Below are positions 1-12,141 of a stretch of DNA of 64,000 nt, piece after piece. The translations under genes were made by a program, and so were the position numbers. Positions within the stretch are counted from its first letter, which is position 1. Every line of letters begins with the position of its first letter. Source of the DNA: Macrolepiota albuminosa. Lineage: Eukaryota; Basidiomycota; Agaricomycetes; Agaricales; Agaricaceae. The stretch spans positions 3,088,001-3,152,000 of the forward strand of contig JAMWFC010000113.1 of the NCBI GenBank assembly GCA_027475525.1, given 5' to 3'. The notes below the pieces were generated by a model that was not told where the DNA came from, did not search any database, and saw nothing but the letters and a program-made list of their open reading frames with translations.

Positions 1-667
1 ACGCCGTCCTCAATCCCGATCGATCAAGCCTGGAGGCTGCCCCCATTCAACACCCTGCTCTCGGCACCACTCCCAGGCCTGGGCAATACACTGCAGCCCA
101 CTCACATGCCAAGACCATGTGACCGCAGAGGACTCCTACCCAGACAATACACCACACAGGATGAACCACATGGAAAGGGATATGGACCTCACCTGGGTGG
201 CTCAGAGCTCACCCGGCACCAGATATTTAACCCATAGTTTGTAGCTTGTTATGGTAGTCTTGAGATTGCTATAACCTCCATCTCTACACTTGTTCATCTA
301 TCTACTTGCTAAATCTACTCATTTTCCTTCAACTCAGTCTCCTGGTCTTAAGTCTCACTTTTCCTTCTCTTTCAACTCCCAGCCTTAGTCTCAGTTTCCT
401 GGTCTCGGATCATCCTCGATCCTCCCCTTCAGTGTCTCCCTGCCTTCTGGCTCTGCCTCCACTTCATTGTGTCTCGGACTCAGCCTGGGACTCCACCTCT
501 ATCAGCCCTACCTCTGGCTCTCTGTATACACCCCGGAGCACCCCCGGAGCCCTGCCAACTACCCCCGGAGCACACCCTCAGCTCCCCAGAGCCATCCGTA
601 GATGTCGAGTCCACCTAGTAAGGACCTGCTCACAGTTGGAAGCCCCTGTTGTCAGCAGAACCTGACA
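1..667 (+). repeat. 3' part of an LTR (LTR-retrotransposon remnant)
   Basis: GC-rich block that ends at position 667 in GAACCTGACA, the same ten bases that close the complete LTR at 40970-42884. The bases before that end are also related (AGCCCCTG, then a GTCAG-like stretch). The sequence then changes abruptly to AT-rich tandem repeat. The 5' end lies outside the window, so no target duplication can be checked. The open frame at 306-665 is Ser/Pro/Leu-rich low complexity inside the LTR and is not called as a gene. Same-family assignment is inference from the shared terminus. Confidence 0.6.
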
Positions 668-671
668 GCAT

Positions 672-1123
672 GGGAGTAATATCTTCACTTTTTAATGTCA
701 TGTGATACTACTGTATGTCTGTACAGTTACAGAAATGTGTGGGAATAATGTCTTCACTTTTTAACATCATGTGATACTACCATACATAGTTACAGAGATG
801 TGTGGGAATAATGTCTTCAATGTTTAGCATCATGTAATACTACTATTTATCTGTACGGTTACTTAGTCAGCAGTAGACTATGTACACGTGAGAGTAATGT
901 CTTTACTTTTTAACATCATGTGATACTACTATACATCTGTACGGTTACAGAGATGCATAGAAATAATGTATTCAATTTCTAATATCATGTGATACTACCA
1001 TTTGTCTGTACAGTTACAGAGATGCGTAGGAATAATATCTTTGATTTTTAATGTCATGTGATACTACCGTTACATATACTTATGTGTGGGAATAATGTTT
1101 TCCCTTTTTAATGTCATTTGTTC
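672..1123. repeat. Degenerate tandem repeat, about 7 units of 60-87 bp
   Basis: Units begin near 672, 741, 804, 891, 959, 1028 and 1088. Each starts with a GGGAATAATGTCTTCA-like stretch, then TTTTTAA, ATCATGTGATACTAC and CTGTACGGTTACAGAGATG. The third unit carries an extra insertion; the last is truncated. Differences between units are mostly transitions. It sits directly after the LTR end. Confidence 0.85.
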
Positions 1124-2498
1124 CATAGCTTTACTATGTTAATATTTGATATCTATATATGCCAGAATGTAGCTACGGTTGGGTCTGTTTTAACACATTC
1201 TCTATACCCACTTGATCTATAATGTTCCAATCAAACAATGTTTTATTTGGCTGACTGTTCTTTCCTTGCCAAATGTATTGGATGTCCAGTCAACCCATAA
1301 ATCCAGCGGTCTCTGAAAAATAGACCTATTTTGTTGACTAATTGCGAGTCTTTCTATGTCCTGCCTAGTACAGGCACAACAGGATATGATATTAGATTGC
1401 AGACAGTAGCCACCATGCAAAAATCATATAGCGGAGCAAACACATGCATTATGACTAATACCAGGGCTGAGATACTCCCCAAAAGATTCGGCATATCGCC
1501 ACTATTTAATGAACACCTATTGTCACTTGAGAGGTTTGTTATCCAGTGCAATAGATATATGACAACAAATCATTGATTTACTAGATCATGGCAATTACTG
1601 ATTTTGACAGTCTGCCATACAACAAGCCATCATTATGACCAATTATTAATGCACCACAGCTTAACATGGAGCAACAATGGGCTATGCTCAAAGTTAAATA
1701 TTCTTATTCAGACTCTTCTGACAGTGATTCAGATTCCCATACTACTTACTTCAGACTCTACTCTGAATTATATGCGTTTTCTCGTGGTTGTTTGCTGTCG
1801 CTGTTTCTATATTTCTTATTGATGTGTTCATGATGAATACAGGTCACCACCACCATATCATTGACATCATGATTCAAAGTATCTCCTTGCCTAAGCAGAG
1901 GTATTTATATGCTTTGTTCCCCCAAATCAAGGCACATACTACTTGATTTGATGTCTCCTCCAATCCGAGCTTCTCTACATCATCCCACTATTTCTTCCTT
2001 TATGTCCTTCTCCACTCCCTTGTATGTCCCTTTATGGTGCTCTTTCCTCTAAGTATGATGGCAGAGATGACTCGGCATGCTACAACCCTTTCCAGCAAGA
2101 CATTTGCTGTTTAAGCGGCTGTTGTGCATCAATGAGCCATAATCTAGAGTGCTCCTGGGATGCTCAGATAATGATGTTACAGACTTCAGCATTTTCAAAT
2201 GCTGTTACGGACTGAGGTTTTGTTGTTTGCACTAGCAAGACATATGTTCAAAGACACCCAACATATTCTTTCATCCTCAATTTACTACTACATGGAGCAC
2301 TACCACGATATCCTATTGTGGTGCCCTCACACATCCTCCCACCACCCCTCTGGAATCAAGATGTGTGCCATGTCTTGTCAGGGGATTCTTCAGGTGACGG
2401 AGAGGTACTCAGATGTGCTATATCATATCAGACCCACTCATCTTATTTTTCTGTATGTTTTGACCTCTTGGTTTGCTCATTCATTGACCTTGAGTCAG
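1124..2498. other. No recognisable gene
   Basis: Short open frames exist on both strands but none shows a recognisable motif or consistent exon structure. Because the conserved exon that follows (2499-2847) starts at a splice-acceptor-like CAG, upstream exons of that decayed gene probably lie here, but I cannot place them. Confidence 0.4.
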
Positions 2499-2847
2499 GA
2501 GCTATACATATCGTGACAAATGGAAACATCTCACAATAAAAGCTTTCGATGGACAAGGAATTCTCGTTGCCACGTTCCATACTCATGAAAATCAATGGCT
2601 TGATGAAGTTTGGACTTACTCAGATGCTTCAAAAGAGGTATAGTGGAACACAAAGCTCATCATCACCAAACATATAGTATGTCACGAGCCTAACAAGCCT
2701 GATTTCACTTCATGTGGAAAGGATTTGGTACATGAAGTGTTCTTGATGTTCAAACTTGCTCAATGTTATGCACAGTGCGGCAACATAACAATATTTCATC
2801 AAGTAGATCTGGGCATAGTCAAGGCCAATATTTTCATGCTTGACTAG
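2499..2847 (+). pseudogene. Uncharacterised gene family, copy 1 (exon remnant)
   Basis: An open frame of about 115 codons with a single internal TAG at 2641-2643 follows an acceptor-like CAG at 2498. The start (SYTYRDKWKHLTIKAFD) aligns with two other places in the window: AYTHRDRNARHLIIKGFD near 51263 on + and SYAHRNHNM..HLTLKRFD near 43750 on -. The similarity continues downstream as a W-x3-5-IT-x2-HIV motif. No known domain was recognised. The internal stop fits a CAG to TAG change. Function unknown; the three-way protein-level alignment is the evidence that this was once coding. Confidence 0.6.
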
Positions 2848-2859
2848 AGGTATGTTCAC

Positions 2860-3014
2860 TTTCTGCATATCAAAACCCTCATACTAAATGTTCTATTTCT
2901 AGTTCTTTTTATTGTAGTTAGTAGAATATCTATCTATTTCTGCATATCAAAACCCTCATACTAAATGTTCTATTTCTAGTTCTTTTTATTGTAGTTAGTA
3001 GAATATCTATCTAT
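2860..3014. repeat. Perfect tandem duplication, period 77 bp
   Basis: The block starting TTCTGCATATCAAAACCCTC at 2861 is repeated at 2938. The matching run is about 78 bases with no mismatch, and sequence diverges at once on both sides. It is one of seven duplications in the window with exactly this period. Confidence 0.95.
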
Positions 3015-4149
3015 CCATTCTATACCTGTAGCTGGACCTCAAGAGTAAACACACGCTGCTGGGTTTATGCAGTGATCAGTGTCCTCTGTTATTGGAGCCT
3101 TAGGTGCACTTCTCATGAGGAATATTGAATGGTATGTCGTCTTTGCTCTATTGTCAGTAAAGCTCTGATCGATTAAATGTCTTTAGTGGAACAGTTTCAT
3201 AATAATAATAGAAGACCCTTTATTAATCATTGGTATTGGTGCAGCTAATAATTACATTAATACTTCACTACTGAGGCCATAATCTGTTTCTGATGAAAAA
3301 AGGGTCAAAGAAACCTGTTGCCTGTTTTGTAGCTAGATTTTACAATAGAAACTGGCAAATTTCCTTTGTCTGAAGACTTTTTCTATCAGAAATTGATACA
3401 TTGGAAATGGCATAACAGGTTTCCTTTTCACTTTTTTCCAAGGAAACACAACTGGGTGCCAGTAGTGCTTACTACTAGTCAACTGTTCATATTTTCGTAT
3501 ATAATGTCTTTATGCCAACTTGTATCATCAACGTTCAGCTAACTGAGCTTTATTGCTAGTAGGTAAAAGGATTACCAAAACACCTTGATCGGTAGCATAG
3601 TATCACAATTTGTTATTCCTTTACATTGTTTAATACTTCAAGTTTCTGATTGTGATAACATAGGCTTATATAATGAATGTTAAATACAATTGATTATTAG
3701 CATGTCCAAGTTATCCGATCATTTATAACGTCCACAATGAAACATTATTGGTATCACACCATCCTGATGTATAGCCTGTTAGTCCAATATAGTACACTAT
3801 CTACATCTGTAGTACACTATATACAAAGTTCAACCATATACAGTATGACATATACAATGTACAACATTTAGGTTTGCGATCAAGAAATTATGATAGGGGC
3901 CTCCTCCCAACCTCATCTTCCTCCTCTGTCTCTCCCATGGTCATTGTTGCTGCTGTTGCCACTGCCACTCTGCCCATCATTGCTGCCATCACTGCGGCTT
4001 CACCCACCTCCACTGTTGTCATTTCTTCTTCTAAAGTTGATACCACCATTGTAATTATTTCATTCCGCATCAGCATGGGCTGGCCAGTATCCACTGCCAC
4101 TTCCATCTAAGTTCCTGGTGTCACCATGTTTCTGTGTTGGTGCGCTGCT
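3015..4149. other. No gene seen
   Basis: AT-rich sequence. The frames at 3874-4110 on both strands are low-complexity (Ala/Thr/Ser/Val or Glu/Met-rich) and show no motif. They may be the degraded 3' end of the minus-strand gene at 4150-5852, but this cannot be shown. Confidence 0.4.
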
Positions 4150-5852
4150 AACAGACCTCCCAACTGATCGATTCCTTGCATAATATCTGGTGGGATATGC
4201 TGGGGCAGCCCTTGCTGGATGAGGGCGAGTGCTGAGGAACTCCCATCCAATAACAGTCAGTACTCACACACCCCTGGACATGAAGATGTATCAGGTATAT
4301 AGTATGGGACATAGGGTCACTTACGCATAACATCTTCATGGGACAACACCAATGTATTCAACAGCCAGTTCCTCCTCCTTAAAATCCATGGCTGTGCCGC
4401 CTCCACTTGCCATATTGCCTGCTATACCTTCTCTATCTCCGATGCCCTAGGTGCCGCATTGTCCAACTCTTGATTCTCAATATGCTCCACTCATGCTTGC
4501 AAACCAGCCAACTTGTCTTCAATAGCCACACATGCCACTAAAGCGGCATCTCTGTCTTCAAATGCTCTGTCTCTATCACAAATTGCTGTATTCTGCTCTT
4601 CTTGCATGGCCTCCTGAGCACGTGGTTTCTGCTGAAGATCCTCTTGCATGTGGTGCAGCTATAAGGTTATCTGGTGCTCATTTGCCAGAGCCTCCTGCAA
4701 ATGCTGGCACATTTCTTCATCAATAGACGACTGGGCAAGTATCAGGGGGATTTTATGGATATCTGACATGTCCAAGCTTGGGGACCTCCGCGCATGCTTG
4801 TACCCTACTATTTCCACTGACTCAGTTGAAGCTCGGTGCTTCTCCTTGTCCTGTTGTGGAGACAACACTTCCACCCTTCCTCCTTGCAACAAACCCTCAG
4901 TCTGCACCTCAACTAACCTCACAGCCTTTGATGAACCCTTAGGCCATGCTCCACTTGACTGCGTGCCCTTTGACCTGGGCACATTACTCGCACTTGATGA
5001 CTTTGTATTCGTGTGTCCATGCACATAATTAAATAATATCAAACCCAAATTTGTTGCCTCTCCAAATACGGCTCTGGTGATGCTTGGTGCTTTCCCTTAT
5101 CATGCCGAGTTGTCAGCGCTTCCTCTGTCAACGCAAGTGAAGCTCTGCACTTCTCCTTATCCTGCTGTGTAGTCGACGCCTTCACCTTCCTTCCTCTTGA
5201 TGAACTCCCAGCCAGTGCCCCACCTGACTCCTCAGCCCTTGATCTGGATGCACTAGCCAACTGGCTCAGCACCCAGGTCATGTCCCACCCCTGTTCTTTG
5301 CTCATGCAAGATGCCTTCCATGCCTGAGCCACGGAGCATTGCTTGTGCCCCAGGTCATGTCCCACCCCTGTTCTTTGCTCATGCAAGATGCCTTCCATGC
5401 CTGAGCCACGGAGCATTGCTTGTGCCGGGCTTGACAGGAAACACAAACGGAGTTATCCCTGTGAGATTTTGCCACCAGTGCCTCAAACTCACATGGTTCA
5501 CCTTGACGTGAGCATAACAAGCACTGGTAATGGTTAAGACACACAACCAGGCCAGGAGAACACTCACAGGACCCTTGTTCTGACACCACTTGAGGGTGGA
5601 AGAGCTACAGTGCCGGTTTTGGGCTGCGGCAAATTGCTCTGATGTCACCTCGGCTTGAGGGATCTGCTTTGTTGCTGGGACTAGCCATACCTGACTGGGG
5701 CTGAGAACAGGCTGTTCAGTACACGTCAACGAGCTTGCAGCAGATGCTGATTGGACTGAGCTGCTTGGGCCGGCCATCTGTGTGCTCCTCTCTGGTGCCA
5801 ATGGGTCGGATATTAGTGTTGATGAACTTGATTCCATAGACCGGCCTGCCAT
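4150..5852 (-). pseudogene. Decayed Cys-rich (zinc-cluster-like) and coiled-coil protein
   Basis: Read on the minus strand. An N-terminal Ser-rich exon starts with MAGRSMESSSS at 5852. It is followed by a Cys-rich segment (about 5590-5300) with CLLCSRQGEPC and then CVSCQARHKQC, that is two C-x2-C-x5/6-C units like those in many agaricomycete zinc-cluster-type proteins. Next comes a Lys/Glu/Gln-rich region with repeated QQDKEKxRAS phrases, then a likely coiled coil around 4660-4330 (QEDLQQKPRAQEAMQEEQ). Defects: a 77-bp duplication at 5272-5427 shifts the frame and ends it early. In-frame stops in the coiled-coil part fit CAG to TAG and CGA to TGA. A DNA-binding role is only a guess; this copy is not functional as assembled. 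Confidence 0.55.
5272..5427. repeat. Perfect tandem duplication, period 77 bp, inside a gene
   Basis: CAGGTCATGTCCCACCCCTG at 5274 recurs at 5351. The matching run is 78 bases without mismatch. As 77 is not a multiple of three, it breaks the minus-strand frame. Removing one copy joins the Cys-rich frame (5589 to about 5430) to the downstream frame ending at 5039. Confidence 0.95.
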
Positions 5853-7047
5853 CTCTGGTGGGCATGCCAGGTAAGTATGCGGACATGCCAGGAAACTACT
5901 TATGCTGCTGAAAAAAGTCTGCTATCTGCCACTCGTCTAGACGGCACTCCTCGTAGCATAGCTATAAAGCAGTTGAGTTATCACCAGGCAGGAGTGGCAT
6001 AGGCAAATGGTTAGGGGTAGAGTGGTGCGACATAGTCAAAGAAGGATGGATGGTCAAAATGTTTTTCTTATCTACTCTTTTATTATGATGGCATCAAGCT
6101 TTTACTTCTATTACCGCTATGAATACATAGCCACCACCACATTGCTTAGATGAATAAATAAAAATAAACTTTGAGTTTGTACATAAGTAATAATAAGAGC
6201 ATTGTGTCCATACAGATAGTTTAGAGTCCTTTACAAAGTTCATATATTTTTAACTAATCTTTTCAAGTGTATTTTTGTCATTTATTGTTTCATGTATTGT
6301 GAATGGCACATGCACCGCTTATACAAGATAAAAGTCATAAAAAATAAACATAAAGGATGGATGGGAATGTCATTACTCACTTGAACTCCTTGCCAGCTGC
6401 GTAAGACCTACATAGTGGGTTGTTCCAAAGCCTCAAATGGTACAATAGATCACCAATCACATACAGAGTCAATCTTAAGATGCTCGGCATCAGCGGATCT
6501 ACATGGAACGTGATCACTGAATAGACTGCCGATTATCAGCAAGCGTGATCTTTGGTTTTACTATTCTCAACAACAAGACATGACCACCTTGAACCATATT
6601 TTGGGTACAGGTGCCCTGGGGTCAATGCAGGTAATATATAATACATCCAATGCCAATTTTGATGCTAATTATAATTGGTTGGGACATAACTATATTTTGT
6701 CTGAATAAGGGGGAGGGGAGGGGGGAGGAGAGAGAGAGGATTAATACAAATATCTGGTGAGTCATAATATTGGATTATAATACGATTGTTCATTTACTGA
6801 CACATCTCAAGTCAGTGTTGTGGCTTGCTGGCTACATAAAATCGAAAGGGCACTTTAGGGTTTGTATGTATTATCACACCTGTGTGTGATGGCATTTTTT
6901 CATGAGTATGTTATTGCTGTCCAAAACCAGTACATTGTTTTGGTCCCAGATATGCAGCCATCCAGGTGAAGAGATGCATAGGATGTTGGCCTCCTCGGAA
7001 GTATTCACTCGTCTATAAATAAATAAATAAATATAGAATATATTTGT
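5853..7047. other. AT-rich intergenic sequence, no gene seen
   Basis: No reading frame or motif is recognisable on either strand. There is a G/A-rich low-complexity patch near 6709-6740. Confidence 0.5.
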
Positions 7048-7052
7048 TGTTG

Positions 7053-7216
7053 TAGCTGTATATCATTTGAATATGTGATCGTTGCACAGCCACTATAATT
7101 ATGAACATATATTTTTATATTATATATTTAATTATTTATTGTCAATATAGTAATAGCATGTAATTTCATGCATATAGTGGCTGTATATCAATCGTATATT
7201 CAAATGATATACAGCT
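7053..7216. repeat. Imperfect inverted repeat (hairpin or MITE-like)
   Basis: TAGCTGTATATCATTTGAAT at 7053 is matched by its reverse complement ending near 7216 (ATTCAAATGATATACAGCTA). The arms extend about 50 bases with scattered transitions and enclose about 60 bases of AT-rich sequence. The motif GCTGTGCA...GCTGCACAGCC recurs in the tandem units just downstream, so these belong to one small repeat family. Confidence 0.7.
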
Positions 7217-7496
7217 ACCAGGGGTCAGGTCCAACGCTTGTTTGCTGGCTTAGTCGCATTCTAACAGGCTCTTTCTATCATAATAGCCTTATTCTTCAAA
7301 CTCTTTCTTTATATAAATAGTGAATTTCGCTCGCAGTGGTGGCAAGTTTTCTTCACTGAGTTTTTGATGCTACCCCACTTGCACCCTTTTAGTTATGCCT
7401 ATACTGTTCAGCTGTGGGTCTACTGAGGCGTTTTCTACCCAATATGTCCTTAGCTACCATGTAGCGGAAGTAGATAGCATTGTAGACATACGGCTG

Positions 7497-7896
7497 TATT
7501 TAATTATTTATTTCAATTGTATTATTATAGCTGTGCATTGTTCAAGTATATGATTGCTGCACAGCCATGAGTTCCATAATTGCTACATGTATTCCGTATT
7601 ATTACATTCTTTCAAGTGCAAAACCATCTAATTGAATCTAAAACGTGTAATATTGCTTTTACGTTTATGTATTGTTTGAGGTGATATAACTATTTATTTA
7701 ATTATTTATTCCAATCATGTTATTGTAGCTGTGCATCGTTCAAGTATATGATTGCTGCACAGCCATGAGTTCCATGATTGCTATATGTATTCCATATTAT
7801 TATATTCTTTCGAGTGCAAAACCATCTAATTGAATCTAAAATGTGTAATATTGCTTTTATGTTCACGTATTGTTTGAGGCAATATAACTATTTATC
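7497..7896. repeat. Two-copy tandem repeat of 198 bp
   Basis: The unit beginning TAATTATTTATT at 7501 repeats at 7699. The roughly dozen differences seen (for example AAACGTG/AAATGTG, TTTCAAG/TTTCGAG, GAGGTGAT/GAGGCAAT) are almost all transitions, several at CpG. Each unit carries the GCTGTGCA / TGCACAGC inverted pair shared with the repeat at 7053-7216. Confidence 0.85.
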
Positions 7897-8381
7897 CATC
7901 AATGTTGTATTTAATCTTTCTTGGTCTGCAGTTTATAAAGGTATCATACTTAGATAATTCATTGATCAAGCATTAAGGAAGAACAAAAAAAATATATACA
8001 TATAATTCCCTTTGGTAGGTATTGCCAAACCGTTCATCCATATGGTCGATTATATAATTGAGGTATTATTTTGATGTGATGACACTTATTTATTACTATA
8101 TTAACTGGGAAAAATACAAAAAAAAAACAAACAAATGACACAACATGATATGGGCAGCAGTATATTGTATGTTAGGTGCTATGGATGGTGGTATATGTGG
8201 GTGCTCAGTACTTGAATTAATATAGAAAGGCAATGAGGGAACAGCGATGAGAGCTTGCGGAACAATTCAGCAGGAATGACCGATTGACCAGATGTGAGAA
8301 ATAGGATAACTTGGTGAAAATATAATGGACTGCATTGGGTAAAAATATCTCAAGAGGTAGTATCAAAGCCATCATAAGATA
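7897..8381. other. No gene seen
   Basis: AT-rich sequence with an A-rich run near 8110. There are no supported frames. Confidence 0.4.
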
Positions 8382-9480
8382 TCAGTCATCAATGTTCATG
8401 TAATTCAACATTTGCTGCTCAAAATTGCCGGTACTGACCACCTTGCCAGCCCTCTGTTGGGGTTCTCCATTACCTTCATACGTTCGGAGCTTCCTTTTCA
8501 CTGGCTCGTAGTCTTTGCATTTGAGCGGTTGCCCCTTCCTCTTCTTGGTAATTGTCAGAGTGAGAATAATACATTTATTGTTTATATGGCTGCTCACTAG
8601 TGCAAATGTTTTGTCTAGCAGCGTTATTGATCTCAAAACTGTTAACATCTTGTACTTCCCTCTTTTCAATGGAATGACTGTGAAGAATATCTGCGCTGCA
8701 ACTATATTACTGATTTGAAAGGTCTGTGGTTTGATCCTCTTGAATCTTTGATTTGTGTGAGCATCTATGTTTTATGGTCATTGTCCATATATTCTTATGT
8801 TTTATCTCCTTTCAGTGTTATCCTTGCTTACACATACTCGACGACATTGTCTGATGTCCTCTTGAACTTCCCTCGTGCAATTTTTTCAAGCAATCCATTG
8901 GGGTCAATATCCTTTTTAAACAGAATGTAAACTTCTTGTTTGTCTGAGTCCTTTGCAGGTGTAAACACCCTATTGTTTGCATACAATATCTTGTTTTCTT
9001 CATCTGACATTTCTTCTGACCATTCTTCCAGTTTGCCCTCTTTGAACTATTGTTTGCATACAATATCTTGTTTTCTTCATCTGACATTTCTTCTGACCAT
9101 TCTTCCAGTTTGCCCTCTTTGAACTCCCAGTCAAATGCTTTGTATACTGTTTTTGCTGCAGCTATGGCGTCATCAAACTGCTGTGTGCCAAGCCTATCCA
9201 GTTTTATTGACTGTTTGAGGTATTTATACTTCCAATTGAATTTACTACATACCTATCAGCCATCTTCAATATGTGTAGCATCATTGAACACTCACTTTAT
9301 AGATCCTCCTATCTTAAACGGGGGCAGATCTATGTCTGATATTGCATCATACACCATAAATGTTGCTTCCTCATTTGTTACCTTGCAATCCTGGTCTGCT
9401 AGTAGGATTCTCCATATTTTTGGGCTTTCGTACTGCTATATGACTACCGTACTTTTCCATTCTGGGTTCTTCACAAGACA
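8382..9480 (-). pseudogene. Decayed multi-exon gene of an uncharacterised family
   Basis: Minus-strand exons, 5' to 3': about 9480-9300 (NPEWKSTVV, ATFMVYDAISDIDLPPFKIG), then about 9220-8830 (QFDDAIAAAKTVYKAFDWEF, DIDPNGLLEKIARGKFKRTS, DNVVEYV). A GTAAGC-type donor follows. The last coding block, 8700-8382, contains LKRGKYKMLTVLRSITLLDK and ends in NYMNIDD and a stop at 8382. It includes a probable 54-nt in-frame intron starting at GTGAGC near 8601. The phrases resemble an uncharacterised multi-copy agaricomycete family as I remember it (EDNxVxY, then KMxxVLRSxxLLD); this is recollection, not a search. A 77-bp duplication (8970-9125) and stops make this copy broken. No function can be assigned. 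Confidence 0.5.
8970..9125. repeat. Perfect tandem duplication, period 77 bp, inside a gene
   Basis: CTATTGTTTGCATACAATAT at 8970 recurs at 9047, with a matching run of 79 bases. On the minus strand it duplicates MSDEENKILYANN and shifts the frame. With one copy removed, EEWSEEMSDEENKILYANN runs on into RVFTPAKDSDKQEVY. Confidence 0.95.
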
Positions 9481-9484
9481 TTAA

Positions 9485-11400
9485 CTCTATGTGTCAACAC
9501 AATACATATATATCTTCATTTCACCTGAAGAATATCATGGAGTTGTGCTTCCCTCCGATGCTTGTCATACTCGACATGTCATTCCAAGATACTTTCTATG
9601 TTAATGTCTATTTAAATATCTTGTTATAATTCTAAAAGACTTCATTCAGTACGTACTTGCATTGCTTTCATCATATTCGTTGTCCATTTTTGTATATGTG
9701 TATGTGATGTTAAGATAGGCTACAGAATGTCTGGTGAGCTGATACTGTCTTGTGTCGCATGGCAGCCATCTATTATAAGCAACTTTTCAGGGTTGACTAT
9801 CTGTATGGCTTCTTATTCTCATGTCGCATTGCATTGGTCTGATGCAGGCAATGTTTATGGGTTGACGGTCTGTCTGGCTTCTTAGTGATTTGGACATATT
9901 TTATCTCTCCTATTCAACGTGTTTGGAAATGATAAGATTGACCCGATTTATTGAATCTCTCTATATGCTAATCCTCCAACTGTTTCACAGACAATTTCTT
10001 TCCCATAGATTCTCCCATTCCACAGGACTGTGTTCTTTTCCTTTTATTTCAAAGCATGTACATTTCCGCATCAATATATTTATTCCGCTGTATCATTTTA
10101 TTTGATTTTGGCTTATAGATTGTCTGTTCCCTGGATACTGAGTGGGTTACTTTGCTTTTAACATCTTTTAGGATTGAAATAGGTTAATTCAAACTGACTG
10201 ATTGGTTTGCCTACATATTACCTACATATTACTCTGTTATTACTATGGGATTGAACAAGGCTAATTCAAATTGACAATTTGGCTTGCCTATTGGTATCCC
10301 TTGCTTCTTACACTGTCATGGCTACATTTCTCGTAATATCTGGATGTTTCCGCCTTTTTGCCTTTCTATGTCCAGACTCGCCGGTCTGGTGCATGTAGAG
10401 CTTGTGTGAAGTGGCAGTTTCTTATGCAGGTGTTGTCATTTGATTTATTTGTCTAAGCATGTATTAATGGTTCTTTATCCATCTCCTGAATGGCTGGCTC
10501 AAAGCTTCTAACCTATTATTAACTCCATGTTATTTTTCTTTTTCTTTTTATTTCTGTTTGTTTTAAACATTTTTTCTCCTATATTTGGCTTGTATATTCA
10601 GTTTATTATGCAACCATGGGTATTCATACTAATATATTTGATTTATTCGACCCTTGTTGCTTTTGATGTTTACATGACATTAGTTTGCTGGGATACCATA
10701 AAACCTGCATGCTGCAAGCTTCCTTATCCTCAACTCTTTTGCTCTATCTATCTGTCTCTATATTTGTTTATACATCGTTATACTTGGTACTACTATGCCC
10801 CCATGCAAAAAGTCAAAGAAATCCACAAATAAACTGGAAAATATGACATGTCCTTTGTACAAACAGCTGCAAGCTTTGTAAATTTCTATCTACCTACCTA
10901 TGTCTCATTATTATACTGATATATTTGACTAAGGAATGCAGATCAATTGAATGTGTGTGTTATGTAATCATTCATATGTATGACCTTGACATGTGCTATC
11001 AGTATATTTGCAGCTGTGTTAGCCAGCAACTTGCCTGTCGACACCGATTCTGCATCTTTCTCTTCAGTCAAGCACAAAATTGGTGTCGCCCATGATGTGT
11101 ATATCTTTGTATATCATGTCGATGTCAGTGATCACTTATTATTTGTAGTGATAGTACGCCCTGTACACCTTTGCCAAAGAAGAAGAGGGCCAGTGGCCCT
11201 GAGTCCCTGGTTATGTGCGTACTAATATTATGTTATTGATCTTTGTGTGACTGCATACTGTTTATTTAGACATGCCTTAGAGAAGCTTTCAGCTGGTACA
11301 GGTGATACACTGTCTACTTCAACTGGGCAAACTATGTTAATCAGATTACACTATTTGTAGTATGACCCACCTGAAAATGTTGTTTCTCGTATATTTTTAG
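9485..11400. other. No recognised gene; possible upstream exons of the split gene
   Basis: T-rich sequence with only short frames. Two overlapping frames near 11140-11215 are open: one gives PKKKRASGPESL (basic, nuclear-localisation-like), the other QRRRGPVALSPW. Around 11277-11335 a frame reads ALEKLSAGTGDTLSTSTG. They may be 5' exons of the gene that becomes clear at 11401, but the splice phases do not fit convincingly. Confidence 0.35.
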
Positions 11401-11700
11401 GCACAGTCGCATCCTTTTAGATAAACTTCACGTTGCAGGAGTCATGAAATCGACCACACATATCCTTCCCAACATAAAAGCTGATTCAGACAATAACTTG
11501 GTGTCTGACAATTTCCCAGATAACAGAAATAGCATCATATCTCTTGCAGAAAGCGATGGTTTGCCGGAAGTGTCAATATTTTATTTTTAAATTTATTGTA
11601 AATACTGCTCATGCATTGTGTCTTTTATTTTTATTTTTATTTGTAGTATCGGTACATCTTGCTTTTGTAAACTGCCTGCCCATTCATTGGACAACAAATT

Positions 11701-11875
11701 TTCAAACAAGTCCGTGTTCCGGTTTACAAGAAGTAGATATGATAGTAAGAAATTGTGGGTACGATAATAAGGAATACATCATCTTAGTCGAGATACACAG
11801 AAGTCAAAGGTGGGCATCGGACCCGCGTTAAGAACGCGAACCAGAGGGGGTGTGGCATCGGCGAATAGGGGACCC
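11701..11875 (-). repeat. Split direct repeat B2 (element 3' end)
   Basis: 175 bp, identical to 12142-12316 except for one transition (GTCCGTG here, GTCCATG there). The outer boundary is TTCAAACAAG, abutting host AACAAATT. A 125-bp unique spacer separates it from A2. Confidence 0.9.
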
Positions 11876-12000
11876 GCTGATGACACGACTTTAGGATATC
11901 AAGATGTTTGATGATGTAAGTGTATGATGGAATTTGTTTTGTGATGTAGTCGTTGTTGAGTCGTTATTGGTGTAAGTGATTGTAGGAGTGGGAAGGTGGG

Positions 12001-12140
12001 TACGAAAAGACGCGATTTTCGCGAAAGCTACTATAGAAGGTGGAGGTACAAATGAGAGATGTCCAAGGATACGTGACCGTGACACGGTTGTTTAAAACGC
12101 GTTCCACATTCATTCCGTGCCTCCGTTCTGCGGACTGTCA
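12001..12140 (-). repeat. Split direct repeat A2
   Basis: 140 bp copy of the element's 5' terminus (17546-17685). The three differences are CG/TG or C/T transitions near GATTTTCGCG. It ends in CTGCGGACTGTCA, two bases from B1. It contains a stray frame identical to the start of the gag frame extension, which is why that extension is not taken as gag coding. Confidence 0.92.
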
Positions 12141-12141
12141 A

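Noticed and set aside
306..665. 119-codon open frame on +
   Set aside because: Low-complexity Ser/Pro/Leu composition, lies inside an LTR and runs to its end; no motif.
672..1123. Regularly spaced repeats considered as a CRISPR-like array
   Set aside because: Repeats are contiguous and degenerate with no unique spacers, in a eukaryotic context.
3874..4110. Overlapping Ala/Thr-rich (+) and Glu/Met-rich (-) frames
   Set aside because: Low complexity on both strands; no exon structure or motif to choose either.
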